NCBI GenBank assembly: GCA_035705985.1
Contig: DASSVP010000041.1
Span: 1-18,127, forward strand
DNA: 18,127 nt
DNA from: JACVRW01 sp035705985
GTDB taxonomy: Bacteria; Actinomycetota; Thermoleophilia; Solirubrobacterales; Thermoleophilaceae
Direction: 5' to 3'
This document shows, in pieces, positions 1-7,065 of this stretch. Numbering within the stretch: the first letter of the stretch is position 1; each line of letters opens with the position of its first letter. The translations under genes and the position numbers were made by a program. The notes under the pieces were generated by a model. The model saw only the letters and a program-made list of their open reading frames with translations, searched no databases and was not told where the DNA came from.

Positions 1-319
1 GCTCCGCGACGGTGTCGATCACGACGGTCTCGCCCTTCACCTCGCGCACGGTGCCCGTGACCTTGATCTCCTGCTCCGGCACGCCCATGCCGCGGAACTG
101 CACCGACAGTCGCTTCAGCGCCCGCGGGTCGCCGCCGCCGGCCTGCGTCGCTGCACGCGCGACCTGCGCCATCGAGTAGAGGCCGTGCAGGATGTTCTGC
201 GGCAGCCCGACCTGCTTGGCGAACTCGGGGTCGATGTGGATCGGGTTGAAGTCGCCCGACGCCCCCGCGTAGCGGTGCGGCAGGTACTTGTCGGGCGTGA
301 CCTTCAGCTCGACGTTCAC
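1..319 (-). CDS. MaoC-family hot-dog dehydratase, C-terminus cut by window edge
   Basis: This is the MaoC-type (R)-specific enoyl-CoA/acyl hydratase subunit, which in this family hydrates or dehydrates 2-enoyl/3-hydroxyacyl thioesters in fatty-acid metabolism. About 106 residues are visible. The hydratase-2 signature YAGASGDFNPIHID lies near residues 17-30, with the expected catalytic pair Asp23 and His28 in D-x4-H spacing. It is followed by a conserved GLPQNILHGLYSM helix. The start is GTG at 319-317, which shares the bases GTGA with the stop of the upstream gene, a 4-nt overlap typical of translational coupling. Together with that neighbour (a MaoC N-type domain protein lacking this signature) it resembles the two-subunit HadA/HadB-like dehydratases of Actinobacteria. 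The substrate is not determined by the sequence. The C-terminus lies beyond base 1. Confidence 0.9.
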   Translation of the reverse strand, partial: MNVELKVTPDKYLPHRYAGASGDFNPIHIDPEFAKQVGLPQNILHGLYSMAQVARAATQAGGGDPRALKRLSVQFRGMGVPEQEIKVTGTVREVKGETVVIDTVAE

Positions 320-759
320 GAGACCCCCCTGACGATATTGGTCCATGTGCCGCGCGCGACCTCGGCGCCGTCCTGGTTCGTGGAGACGGTCTCGAACACG
401 TAGAAGCCCATTCCGCCCTTTTCGGAGATGTCCTTGACGGCCGCGGTCGTGCTGATCAGGTCGCCGGAGCAGACCGGCTCGCCCCAGGCGAACTCCTGCC
501 CGCCGTGCACGAGCATGGCGAAGTTGAGGTCGACGTCCGGGTCCACCGCGGGCAACGCCACCGCGCCCCACGAGTAGATGACGGCGAACATCGGCGGCGC
601 CACGACGTCGCGGAAGCCCGCGGCCCTGGCCGCGTCGCGGTCGAAGTAGACCGCGTTCTCCTCCCCCACGGCGCGCGCGTACTCGCCGATCTTCTCCTTG
701 CCCACCTCGTACTCGAACGGCGGGTAGCTCTTCCCGATCGCTTCCGTCTTCACCGGCAC
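316..759 (-). CDS. MaoC N-terminal-domain (FAS1-like) dehydratase subunit, HadA/HadC-like
   Basis: A 147-residue single hot-dog protein of the MaoC_dehydratas_N / FAS1-like dehydratase type. Family features are the KEKIGEYARAVGEEN helix (about residues 21-35), the APPMFAVIY stretch (about 54-62) and an HGGQEFAWGEPVCSGD segment (about 85-100). It lacks the D-x4-H catalytic signature, which sits in the next gene. The two probably form a heterodimer as in mycobacterial HadAB/HadBC; that is inferred from family knowledge and the GTGA overlap. The start is GTG at 759. A second in-frame GTG at 753 is possible. No Shine-Dalgarno sequence is visible, but a TAGACT box lies 8 nt upstream. It is separated from the upstream sigma gene by 62 nt on the same strand. 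Confidence 0.9.
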   Translation of the reverse strand: MPVKTEAIGKSYPPFEYEVGKEKIGEYARAVGEENAVYFDRDAARAAGFRDVVAPPMFAVIYSWGAVALPAVDPDVDLNFAMLVHGGQEFAWGEPVCSGDLISTTAAVKDISEKGGMGFYVFETVSTNQDGAEVARGTWTNIVRGVS

Positions 760-767
760 GGCGCGGC

Positions 768-773
768 AGTCTA
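768..773 (-). promoter_or_regulatory. Putative -10 box for the MaoC pair
   Basis: On the minus strand the hexamer reads TAGACT, a match to the actinobacterial TAnnnT -10 consensus. It lies 8 nt before the GTG start at 759. That spacing would give a leaderless or near-leaderless transcript, consistent with the missing Shine-Dalgarno sequence. No clear -35 element is visible. The same hexamer occurs before holA. Confidence 0.4.
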
Positions 774-821
774 CGTAGCGACGGCGGGCGTCGACGTCGC
801 CGGGTCGTACCGCGGGGCGGG

Positions 822-1685
822 CTAAGCCGCTTCGCGCAGCGCCTGCGCCTCGGCGAGGGTGGCGAGCTTGCGCAGCGCGCCCTCCTCGATCTGGCGTGTG
901 CGCTCACGGGTGAGCTGGAAGAGCTTCGCGACCTTGTCGAGCGTCTGCGGCGCCTCGCCGCCCAGCCCGAAGCGCAGCTCGATGATGCGCTTGTCGCGGT
1001 AGGGCAGGTTGTCGAGGCACGCCTGGAGGCGCTCGTCGCGCATCGACTCGACAGCCTGGTCGAACGGCGACGCCGCGTTCTCGTCCGGGATCAGGTCGCC
1101 GAACTGGGCCGCGTCGGCGTCGTCGCCCACCGGCTTGTCCAGCGAGACGAGCTGCTGGGCCGCGCGCATGATCACGTCGGCCTCGCCCGGGTCGACGCCG
1201 GCCATGTCGGCGATCTCCTCGATGGTGATCTCGCGGTCGCCCTGGGCCTCGAGCTTGCGCTGGGCGCCGTCGAGCTTCTTGAGGATGTTGTCGATGTGGA
1301 TCGGGATTCGGATGGTCCGGCCCTTGTCCGCGATCGCGCGCGAGATCGCCTGGCGGATCCACCAGGTCGCGTAGGTGGAGAACTTGTAGCCCTTGCGGTA
1401 GTCGAACTTCTCGACCGCGCGGACCAGTCCGATGGTGCCCTCCTGGATCAGGTCCAGGAACGGCAGGCCCTGGTTGCGGTAGCGCTTGGCGATCGAGACC
1501 ACGAGGCGCAGGTTTGCGCGCGTCATGTGGTCCTTCGCGACGAGATCGCCGCGCTCGATGCGCTTGGCGAGGTCGATCTCCTGGTCTGCGGTGAGTAGCG
1601 GCGTCTTCGCGATCCCGTCGAGAAACTGCTGAAGGGAGTCGAGCGTCGGGTCGGGCGCCGGCTGCGTAAGGGTGTCGGTGCTCAT
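822..1685 (-). CDS. Sigma-70 family RNA polymerase sigma factor (group 2, RpoD-like)
   Basis: A 287-residue primary-like sigma factor that directs core RNA polymerase to -10/-35 promoters. Region 1.2 covers about residues 16-46. Region 2 covers about 52-121, with RLVVSIAKRYRNQGLPFLDLIQEG and the -10 recognition/melting stretch KGYKFSTYATWWIRQAI. Region 3 covers about 130-205. Region 4 covers about 218-276, including the helix-turn-helix LDKVAKLFQLTRERTRQIE. It lacks the long region 1.1 and non-conserved insert of housekeeping RpoD, so a group 2 (alternative, non-essential) factor is most likely. The helix 4.2 motif has Thr263 where RERIRQIE is usual. The start is ATG at 1685. It diverges from a glycosyltransferase and precedes a MaoC pair after 62 nt. 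Which promoters it serves cannot be told from the sequence. Confidence 0.95.
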   Translation of the reverse strand: MSTDTLTQPAPDPTLDSLQQFLDGIAKTPLLTADQEIDLAKRIERGDLVAKDHMTRANLRLVVSIAKRYRNQGLPFLDLIQEGTIGLVRAVEKFDYRKGYKFSTYATWWIRQAISRAIADKGRTIRIPIHIDNILKKLDGAQRKLEAQGDREITIEEIADMAGVDPGEADVIMRAAQQLVSLDKPVGDDADAAQFGDLIPDENAASPFDQAVESMRDERLQACLDNLPYRDKRIIELRFGLGGEAPQTLDKVAKLFQLTRERTRQIEEGALRKLATLAEAQALREAA

Positions 1686-1694
1686 CGGGCGCCG

Positions 1695-1700
1695 AAGCTA
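1695..1700 (-). promoter_or_regulatory. Possible -10 box for the sigma gene
   Basis: TAGCTT on the minus strand, 9 nt before the ATG at 1685, fits TAnnnT. No Shine-Dalgarno sequence or convincing -35 is seen. An alternative is a promoter further upstream in the AT-richer stretch around 1721-1728. Confidence 0.28.
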
Positions 1701-1707
1701 CGACGGA

Positions 1708-1717
1708 CCCTTAAGGG
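1708..1717. repeat. 10-bp perfect palindrome in the sigma/glycosyltransferase intergenic gap
   Basis: CCCTTAAGGG is a perfect palindrome. It lies in the 99-nt divergent region 1686-1784, 23 nt upstream of the sigma start. It could be an operator half of a divergent control region. No matching regulator gene is nearby, so the role is unknown. Confidence 0.4.
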
Positions 1718-1758
1718 CGAGATAAATTCGCTGGGGACCGCTAGAAACCCGGATATCG

Positions 1759-1772
1759 GAGCGAAACCGCTC
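1759..1772. repeat. Short inverted repeat upstream of the glycosyltransferase ATG
   Basis: GAGCG-AAAC-CGCTC forms a 5-bp stem with a 4-nt loop, 12 nt before the ATG at 1785. If the glycosyltransferase really starts further upstream, this is coding sequence and the repeat is probably incidental. Confidence 0.25.
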
Positions 1773-1784
1773 ACATCCGTCCTC

Positions 1785-2534
1785 ATGCCGGCGTTCCGCT
1801 CGGAGTCGACGATCCGTGCCTCCGTGGAGAGCGTCCTGGCCCAGACGGAGAACCGCCTGGAGCTGATCGTGGTGGATGACGCCTCCCCGCTCCCGGTATC
1901 CGAGCTACTCGCCGACGTGCGCGACCCGCGGCTGCGGGTGATTCGCCACGCTCGCAACAAGAACACCGCGGCCGCGCGCAACACCGCACTCGCCCACGCT
2001 CGCGCTCCGCTCGTCTCGCAACTCGACGCGGACGACGCGTGGGAGCCGGATTACCTCGAGACCATCGCACCGCTCTTCGCCGACCCCGCCGTCGGCCTCG
2101 CATATTCCAACACGCACATCCTCGGTCACCCGGATGGCCTCGACGACTACATCGGCGATCCCGCGCCGCACCCGCTCGATTGGTTCCCGAAGTTCGCGGA
2201 AGCCTGCCCCGTTCCGGCGCTGACGGCGACCATGCGTACGTCCGCCGTGCGGGCGGTGGGCGGGTACTCGCGCCTGCTCTGGACTTCCACGGACTACCAC
2301 CTCTACGCGAAGTTGATCGCGGCCGGCTGGCGCTTCGCCTACGTCCATCGGCAACTTGCGCGCTACCGGTGGCCGGCCGCCGCGAGCAAGAGCTCGGCAC
2401 GCCGCCGGGTGGAGCTCGCGGAGCTCCAGCTGTGGCTCTTCTTCGCGCTGCGCCACCCGCGCACGCCAGGGCCCAAGCGACAGGTACGGGTGCGGGTTCG
2501 GCGCGAGCTCGGCCGCCTGGCGGCGCGCCGGTAG
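1785..2534 (+). CDS. GT2-family glycosyltransferase with unclear start
   Basis: A GT-A fold family 2 glycosyltransferase, which transfers a sugar from a nucleotide-sugar donor, usually in surface polysaccharide or glycoprotein assembly. From the ATG it has 249 residues. It contains STIRASVESVLAQT (helix 1), ELIVVDDAS (nucleotide-binding strand, about 26-34), NKNTAAARNTAL (about 59-69) and the metal-binding DAD motif at residues 81-83 (QLDADDAW). The ATG falls inside the first beta strand. The reading frame continues upstream as KPLTSVLMPAFRSES, which matches the usual N-terminal SVVIPAYN-type strand, yet no ATG, GTG or TTG lies in frame upstream. Non-standard candidates are ATC at 1755 and CTG at 1731. 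It is followed 11 nt later by a broken aminotransferase and then by an acyltransferase. Donor and acceptor are unknown. Confidence 0.85.
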   Translation: MPAFRSESTIRASVESVLAQTENRLELIVVDDASPLPVSELLADVRDPRLRVIRHARNKNTAAARNTALAHARAPLVSQLDADDAWEPDYLETIAPLFADPAVGLAYSNTHILGHPDGLDDYIGDPAPHPLDWFPKFAEACPVPALTATMRTSAVRAVGGYSRLLWTSTDYHLYAKLIAAGWRFAYVHRQLARYRWPAAASKSSARRRVELAELQLWLFFALRHPRTPGPKRQVRVRVRRELGRLAARR

Positions 2535-2545
2535 CTTTGGCCGCC

Positions 2546-3573
2546 ATGCGGGCAACCACCGGCGAGCTGCTGCAGGTCTTCGGCGCCTCGTTCGACGAGC
2601 GCGAGCTCGCGGAGCTTCGGAGGTCACTTGCCGCCGGCTGGATCGGAATGGGGCCGCAGGTGGAGCGCTTCGAGCACGCTCTCGGCGAGCGCCTCGACGC
2701 CGAGGTCGTGATGGTGAACAGCGGCACGAGCGCGCTCGGGCTGGCGGTCGAGCTCCTGGAGCTGCCGCCGGCGTCGGAGGTCGTGCTGCCGTCGTTCACC
2801 TGGGTCGGGTGCGCGAACGCCGTGGCGCTCGCCGGTCACGTCCCGGTGTTCGCGGACGTGGAACCCGATACCGCGAACGTCAGCCGCGCGACGGTCGAGC
2901 CCAAGCTCAGCGCGCGCACGGGAGCGATCATGGTGGTGCACTACGCCGGCAAGCCGGTGCGGCTCGACGAGCTCTCGGAGCTCGGGCTGCCGATCGTCGA
3001 GGATGCCGCCCACGCGGTCGATTCCATGCTGGTCGGCGCCCGCTGCGCCACGATCGGCGAGCTCGGCGTGCTGAGCTTCGACAGCGTCAAGAACATCGCG
3101 ACTCCGGATGGCGGCGCGGTGAGGGCCGCTGGTGGGAGCACGACATCGAGCGCCCGTTCCCCAAGCTCCTGCCGAACGACGTGAGCGCCGGCATCGGTCT
3201 GGTGCAGTTGGAGAAGCTCGACGCGGCACAGGGGCGCCGCCGCCGGCTGTGGGAGGCATACGAGTCCGCCCTCGCCGGACTCGACTGGCTCTCGCTTCCG
3301 CCCGGACCGGCGGACGACGAGCGCCACTCGTGGTTCACGTACCTGGTGCGCGTGCTGGACGGGCGCCGCGACGACCTTGCGGAGGCGCTGCTCGAGCAGG
3401 GCATCTACACCACGCTCCGCTACAGCCCGCTGCACCTCATCCCGCCGTACGCCTCGGACGACTCGCTCCCCGTCACCGAGCGCCTTGCCCAGGACGGCCT
3501 CAACCTGCCGCTCCACCCGCGGATGGACGATGCGGATGTGGAGCGCGTCATCGCCGCCGTGACCGCATTCTGA
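2546..3573 (+). pseudogene. DegT/DnrJ/EryC1/StrS-type sugar aminotransferase (PglE-like), broken by deletion plus frameshift
   Basis: This family transfers an amino group to a nucleotide keto-sugar using PLP. The first part (2546 to about 3121) reads well: GWIGMGPQVERFEHAL, the cofactor-binding NSGTSALGLAVELL, PSFTW, VEDAAHAVDS, and FDSVKNIATPDGGAV with the PLP lysine at residue 182. That frame then ends at TGA 3182-3184 after a meaningless tail. The family sequence resumes in another frame from about 3124 as GRWWEHDIERPFPKLLPNDVSAGIGLVQLEKLD and runs to TGA 3571-3573. The junction lies near 3119-3126. Family members normally have roughly 30 residues between the GGAV strand and the RWWEHDI-type segment. 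Here they are absent, so a deletion of length 1 mod 3 is the simplest explanation. Total coding length is about 342 codons, short for the family. It could be a real pseudogene or an assembly error. The next gene starts 1 nt after the stop. Confidence 0.85.
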
Positions 3574-3574
3574 G

Positions 3575-4216
3575 GTGCCCGACCGGCTCCTGATCTGCGG
3601 CACGCGGAGCTTCGCGGCGGAGGTGGCCGACCTCGTGAGCGATATCCCCGCGTTCGAGCTGGCGGGGTTCGTCGAGAACCTGGATCGCGCCCGCTGCGAC
3701 GAGCCGTTCGAGGGACTGCCGGTGCACTGGGTGGACGACATCGCGCCGCTCGCCGACACCCACCTTGCGGTATGCGCCCTCGCCACCACCCACCGCAGCC
3801 GTTTCACAAGCCGGGTGGAGGCGCTCGGAATTCGGGCGGCGACCGTCCTCCACCCCACGGCGCGCATCGCCGCAACCGCGACGCTCGCCCCGGGGACGAT
3901 CGCGAGTGCCGGTGTAATCGTGGGCGCGCACACCCGAGTGGGCGCGCATGTGCTGCTCAACCGCGGCGTGCTCGTGGGGCACCACACGGAGATCGGCGCC
4001 CACGCGAGCGTGATGCCGGGCGCCAACGTGGCCGGGAACTGCCGGGTCGCGGACGCGGCGTTCATCGGGATGGGGGCGATCGTGCTCGACAACCTGTCGG
4101 TCGGCGCGCACTCCGTGGTGGCCGCCGGGTCGGTCGTCACGCGCGATGTGCCGCCGAATGTGCAGGTGCTCGGGGCGCCGGCGCGCGTCGTGAAGGAGGG
4201 GATCGAGGGGCGCTAG
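3575..4216 (+). CDS. NeuD/PglD-type sugar O-/N-acyltransferase
   Basis: A 213-residue acyltransferase of the sialic acid O-acetyltransferase NeuD / UDP-4-amino-sugar N-acetyltransferase PglD family. It would acylate an amino- or hydroxy-sugar nucleotide using acetyl-CoA. The N-terminal Rossmann-like domain (about 1-88) begins DRLLICGTRSFAAEVADL. The C-terminal left-handed beta-helix (about 90-205) has hexapeptide-type repeats from VLHPTARIAATATLAPGT to VAAGSVVTRDVPPNVQVLGAPARVV. The likely catalytic histidine is His136 or His137 in NRGVLVGHHTEIG, by comparison with PglD. The start is GTG, 1 nt after the aminotransferase stop, so the two were co-transcribed. In the Pgl pathway this enzyme acts directly after the PglE aminotransferase, which is the damaged gene here. 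Its 3' end shares CTAG with the convergent hydrolase. Confidence 0.88.
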   Translation: MPDRLLICGTRSFAAEVADLVSDIPAFELAGFVENLDRARCDEPFEGLPVHWVDDIAPLADTHLAVCALATTHRSRFTSRVEALGIRAATVLHPTARIAATATLAPGTIASAGVIVGAHTRVGAHVLLNRGVLVGHHTEIGAHASVMPGANVAGNCRVADAAFIGMGAIVLDNLSVGAHSVVAAGSVVTRDVPPNVQVLGAPARVVKEGIEGR

Positions 4217-4821
4217 GCGAGGAAGCGTGCCACGGCCTCAAGGGTGGCGTCCGGACGCTCGACCGAGGGCAGGTGTCCCGCCCCGGGAATCACCACGAGC
4301 TCGGCGTTCGGCAGCTCCCGGGCCAGGCGCTCCCCCATCTCGCGGAAGTCCGGGTTGTCGTGCTCGCCCACGACCACGAGGACCGGCGCCCGCACAGCCG
4401 AGAGGTCCACCTCGTCCACCCCCCGGATGTCGAACTCGAGCGAGCGGCGCACCATCGGCCGGAGCCGCCCGGGAATCTTCCAGTACGAGACGTTCAGGTC
4501 CGTCGCCTCCTCGAGCCGGCCCTCCTCGAGGAGCCGCTCCTCCTCCTCCGCGTAGGCCAGGAGGTCGTCGGACTCCTCGTGGTCCGGATGCGGGGCATCC
4601 AGCAGCACGATGGCGGTCACGAGCTCCGGGTGCCGGGCCGCGAAGTCGAGGCAGACGAGGCCGCCGTATGACGCGCCGACCAGCGCGACGCGGTCGCCCG
4701 CCACCGTGTCCGCCAGGTCGTCCTCGAGGTGGTGGCGGCGGAGCTCTCCCGGAAGCTCGAACCCGTCCCACATCCCGGGATCCGCGACCCCGGCATGGAC
4801 GAGCACCGTTCTACGACTCAT
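4213..4821 (-). CDS. Alpha/beta-fold hydrolase
   Basis: A compact 202-residue alpha/beta hydrolase, probably a soluble esterase-type enzyme of unknown substrate. The nucleophile elbow is GASYGG with Ser51. The acid is probably Asp156 in VVVGEHDNPDF, and the catalytic histidine is His183 in GAGHLPSVERP. An HAG motif at residues 9-11 provides the oxyanion loop. The acidic, helix-rich segment 80-110 (EEEERLLEEGRLEE) corresponds to the cap. The ATG at 4821 lies inside the 3' end of lepA (11-nt overlap) and is preceded by GGAG with a 4-nt spacer, so it is probably translated from the lepA mRNA. Its stop overlaps the stop of the facing acyltransferase gene. No functional link to LepA is evident. 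Confidence 0.88.
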   Translation of the reverse strand: MSRRTVLVHAGVADPGMWDGFELPGELRRHHLEDDLADTVAGDRVALVGASYGGLVCLDFAARHPELVTAIVLLDAPHPDHEESDDLLAYAEEEERLLEEGRLEEATDLNVSYWKIPGRLRPMVRRSLEFDIRGVDEVDLSAVRAPVLVVVGEHDNPDFREMGERLARELPNAELVVIPGAGHLPSVERPDATLEAVARFLA

Positions 4822-6619
4822 TCAACTCCAGCACGGCGAGGAACGCCTCCTGCGGCACCTCGACACGCCCGACCTGCTTCATGCGCTTCTTGCCTTCCTT
4901 CTGCTTCTCGAGGAGCTTCCGCTTGCGGGTCACATCGCCGCCATAGCACTTGGCGATCACGTCCTTGCGAATCGGCTTGACCGACTCGCGGGCGATGATC
5001 TTCGCGCCGATCGCGGCCTGGATCGCCACCTCGAACTGCTGGCGCGGGATCTGCTTGCGGAGGCGCTCGGTGAGGGCGCGGCCGGCCGGATAGGCCTTGT
5101 CGCGGTGCACGATCATCGAGAGGGCGTCGACCTTGTCGCCCGCGAGCAGGATGTCCAGCTTCACGAGGTCGCCCTCGCGCATGCCGATCAGCTCGTAGTC
5201 GAGCGAGGCGTAGCCGCGCGTTCGCGACTTCAGCTGGTCGAAGAAGTCGAGCACGATCTCCGCGAGCGGGAGGTCGTAGTGGAGCTGCACGCGCTCCTGC
5301 GACAGGAATGTCATGTCCACGTGCGTGCCGCGCCGCTCCTGGCACAGCTCCATCACCGCCCCGACGTGCTCCTTCGGCATGAGGATCGTCGCCCGGATGT
5401 AGGGCTCCTCGATCGAGGCGATCTCGACGCGGTCCGGCATGTCGGACGGCGAGTGCACGACCACCTCGCTGCCGTCGGTGAGCCGGACGTCGTACTCCAC
5501 GTTGGGGGCCGTGGCCAGCAGCTCGAGGTCGTACTCGCGCTCGAGGCGCTCGCGCACGATGTCCATGTGGAGCAGCCCGAGGAAGCCACAGCGGAAGCCG
5601 AAGCCGAGCGCCTCGCTGGTCTCGGGCTCCCACGTGAGCGCGGCGTCGTTCAACGACAGCTTCTCGAGTGCGTCGCGCAGCTCGGGGAACTGGTTCGTCT
5701 CCACCGGGAACAGCCCGCAGAAGACCATCGGCTTGATCTCGCGGTAGCCGGGCAGCGGCTCGCTCGCCGCGCCCTTCTCCGTGGTGAGCGTGTCCCCGAC
5801 GCGAAGCTGCGAGACGTCCTTGATCCCCGTGATCACGTAGCCCACCTCGCCGGCGCTCAGCCATTCGACCGGCGTCATCTTGGGGCCGAAGAAGCCGATC
5901 TCATCGATCTCGGCACACGTGCCCGCCTGCATCGCCACGATGGCGTCGTCCTTGCGGAGCGTGCCGTCGACCACGCGGACGTACGCGATCACGCCGCGGT
6001 ACTGGTCGAACTCCGAGTCGAAGATGAGCGCCCGGGCCGGCGCGTCGAGGTCGCCCTGGGGCGAGGGCACGCGCGCGACGATCGCCTCGAGCAGCTCGGT
6101 CACGCCGTGGCCGGTCTTGGCGGAGATCCGGATCACGCCGCCGGCGTCCTCGCCGATCAGCTCGGCGATCTCGCCCGCCACCCGGTCGGGCTCGGCGCCC
6201 GGCAGGTCGATCTTGTTCAACGCGGGGATCAGCTCGAGGCCGGAGTCCACGGCGAGGTAAGTGTTCGCGACGGTCTGCGCCTCGACGCCCTGCGAGGCGT
6301 CGACGAGCAGCAGCGCTCCGTCGCACGCCGCCAGCGAGCGCGACACCTCGTAGGTGAAGTCCACGTGGCCCGGCGTGTCGATCAGGTGCAGCCGGTAGAG
6401 CTTGCCGTCCTTCGCCGTGTACTCCACCCGCACGGCCTGGGCCTTGATCGTGATGCCGCGCTCGCGCTCCAGGTCCATCGAGTCGAGCAGCTGCGGGCGA
6501 TGGTCGCGCGCGTCGACCGCGCCGGTGATCTCGAGAATGCGATCGGCCAGCGTCGACTTCCCATGATCGATGTGGGCGATGATCGAGAAGTTGCGGATAT
6601 TCGGTGAGGGAGCTGCCAC
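4811..6619 (-). CDS. lepA: Elongation factor 4 (LepA), ribosome-associated GTPase
   Basis: LepA/EF4 is a translational GTPase that binds ribosomes and affects initiation and elongation. The protein has 602 residues from GTG 6619, close to the usual 600. The G1 motif AHIDHGKST is at residues 15-23, followed by ERGITIKAQ (G2), DTPGHVDF (G3) and NKIDLPGA (G4). The C-terminal LepA-specific domain is fully recognisable: AAIGAKIIARESVKPIRKDVIAKCYGGD, then KKRMKQVGRVEVPQEAFLAVL. The frame is open up to a TTG at 6673, but those extra 18 residues have no family counterpart and would overlap the divergent gene. The GTG, giving MAAPSPNIRNFSIIAHIDHG, is the better start. The alpha/beta hydrolase overlaps its 3' end. 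Confidence 0.97.
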   Translation of the reverse strand: MAAPSPNIRNFSIIAHIDHGKSTLADRILEITGAVDARDHRPQLLDSMDLERERGITIKAQAVRVEYTAKDGKLYRLHLIDTPGHVDFTYEVSRSLAACDGALLLVDASQGVEAQTVANTYLAVDSGLELIPALNKIDLPGAEPDRVAGEIAELIGEDAGGVIRISAKTGHGVTELLEAIVARVPSPQGDLDAPARALIFDSEFDQYRGVIAYVRVVDGTLRKDDAIVAMQAGTCAEIDEIGFFGPKMTPVEWLSAGEVGYVITGIKDVSQLRVGDTLTTEKGAASEPLPGYREIKPMVFCGLFPVETNQFPELRDALEKLSLNDAALTWEPETSEALGFGFRCGFLGLLHMDIVRERLEREYDLELLATAPNVEYDVRLTDGSEVVVHSPSDMPDRVEIASIEEPYIRATILMPKEHVGAVMELCQERRGTHVDMTFLSQERVQLHYDLPLAEIVLDFFDQLKSRTRGYASLDYELIGMREGDLVKLDILLAGDKVDALSMIVHRDKAYPAGRALTERLRKQIPRQQFEVAIQAAIGAKIIARESVKPIRKDVIAKCYGGDVTRKRKLLEKQKEGKKRMKQVGRVEVPQEAFLAVLELNES

Positions 6620-6651
6620 TGCCGCTTCGAGTATGGCGATGAGGCATAGTG

Positions 6652-7065
6652 GTGAGTGGACTCGTGATCGCAACCGATATCGAAGTAGTGAAGGCGAGCT
6701 TCGCCGCCTTCGCGGCTCGAGACGTCCAGGCGGTGCTGGCCCTCTCCGACCCGGACATCGAGCTCACCGCGGTGACCGGCGCGCACGCCGGCCGCACGGA
6801 TCCCTACCGGGGGCACGACGGCATGCGCCAGTACTTCCGCGACGTCGCCGAGGTCTGGGAGGAGCTCCGCCTGACGCCGCGCGAGTTCCGCGAGGAGGGC
6901 GACCTCGTCCTCGTCACGGGCAAGGTGTCCGCGCGCTCGCGGAGCCGCACGGTGACCGGCTCTACCGGCTGGATCTGGCGGGTCCGGAACGGCAAGGTCA
7001 CGTTCGTGCGCGTGTACGCGTCGGCCGCGGACGCGACAGCGGCGCTCGAGTCCGGCGACCTCTAG
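6652..7065 (+). CDS. SnoaL-like / NTF2-fold protein
   Basis: A roughly 137-residue protein of the SnoaL-like (NTF2 superfamily) type, with the pattern VKASFAAFAARDVQAVLALSDPDIEL at the N-terminus, then YRGHDGMRQYFRDVAEVWEEL, and a closing strand GSTGWIWRVRNGKVTFVRVYAS. Members range from hydroxylase/cyclase-like enzymes to proteins of unknown role, so the function here is open. Starts at GTG 6649, 6652 or 6664 are all possible. I chose 6652 because GAGG at 6641-6644 lies 7 nt upstream. It diverges from lepA across about 30 nt. Its stop shares CTAG with the facing ferritin-like gene. Confidence 0.8.
   Translation: MSGLVIATDIEVVKASFAAFAARDVQAVLALSDPDIELTAVTGAHAGRTDPYRGHDGMRQYFRDVAEVWEELRLTPREFREEGDLVLVTGKVSARSRSRTVTGSTGWIWRVRNGKVTFVRVYASAADATAALESGDL

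Noticed and set aside
2039..2545. Open frame running into the aminotransferase from inside the glycosyltransferase gene
   Set aside because: This upstream part overlaps the well-motifed GT2 gene in another frame and has no recognisable content. Only the part from ATG 2546 is real.
3110..3135. Programmed ribosomal frameshift in the aminotransferase
   Set aside because: No slippery heptamer is seen at the junction. An expected internal block of about 30 residues is also missing, which a frameshift alone would not explain.
4610..6607. 665-codon plus-strand open frame opposite lepA
   Set aside because: It is the antisense shadow of lepA in high-GC DNA. Its translation is low-complexity Arg/His/Leu/Val-rich with no family motifs, whereas the minus strand encodes complete LepA.
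6620..6673. Longer lepA start at TTG 6673
   Set aside because: The extra 18 residues have no counterpart in LepA proteins and would overlap the divergent SnoaL-like gene. GTG 6619 gives the normal N-terminus.
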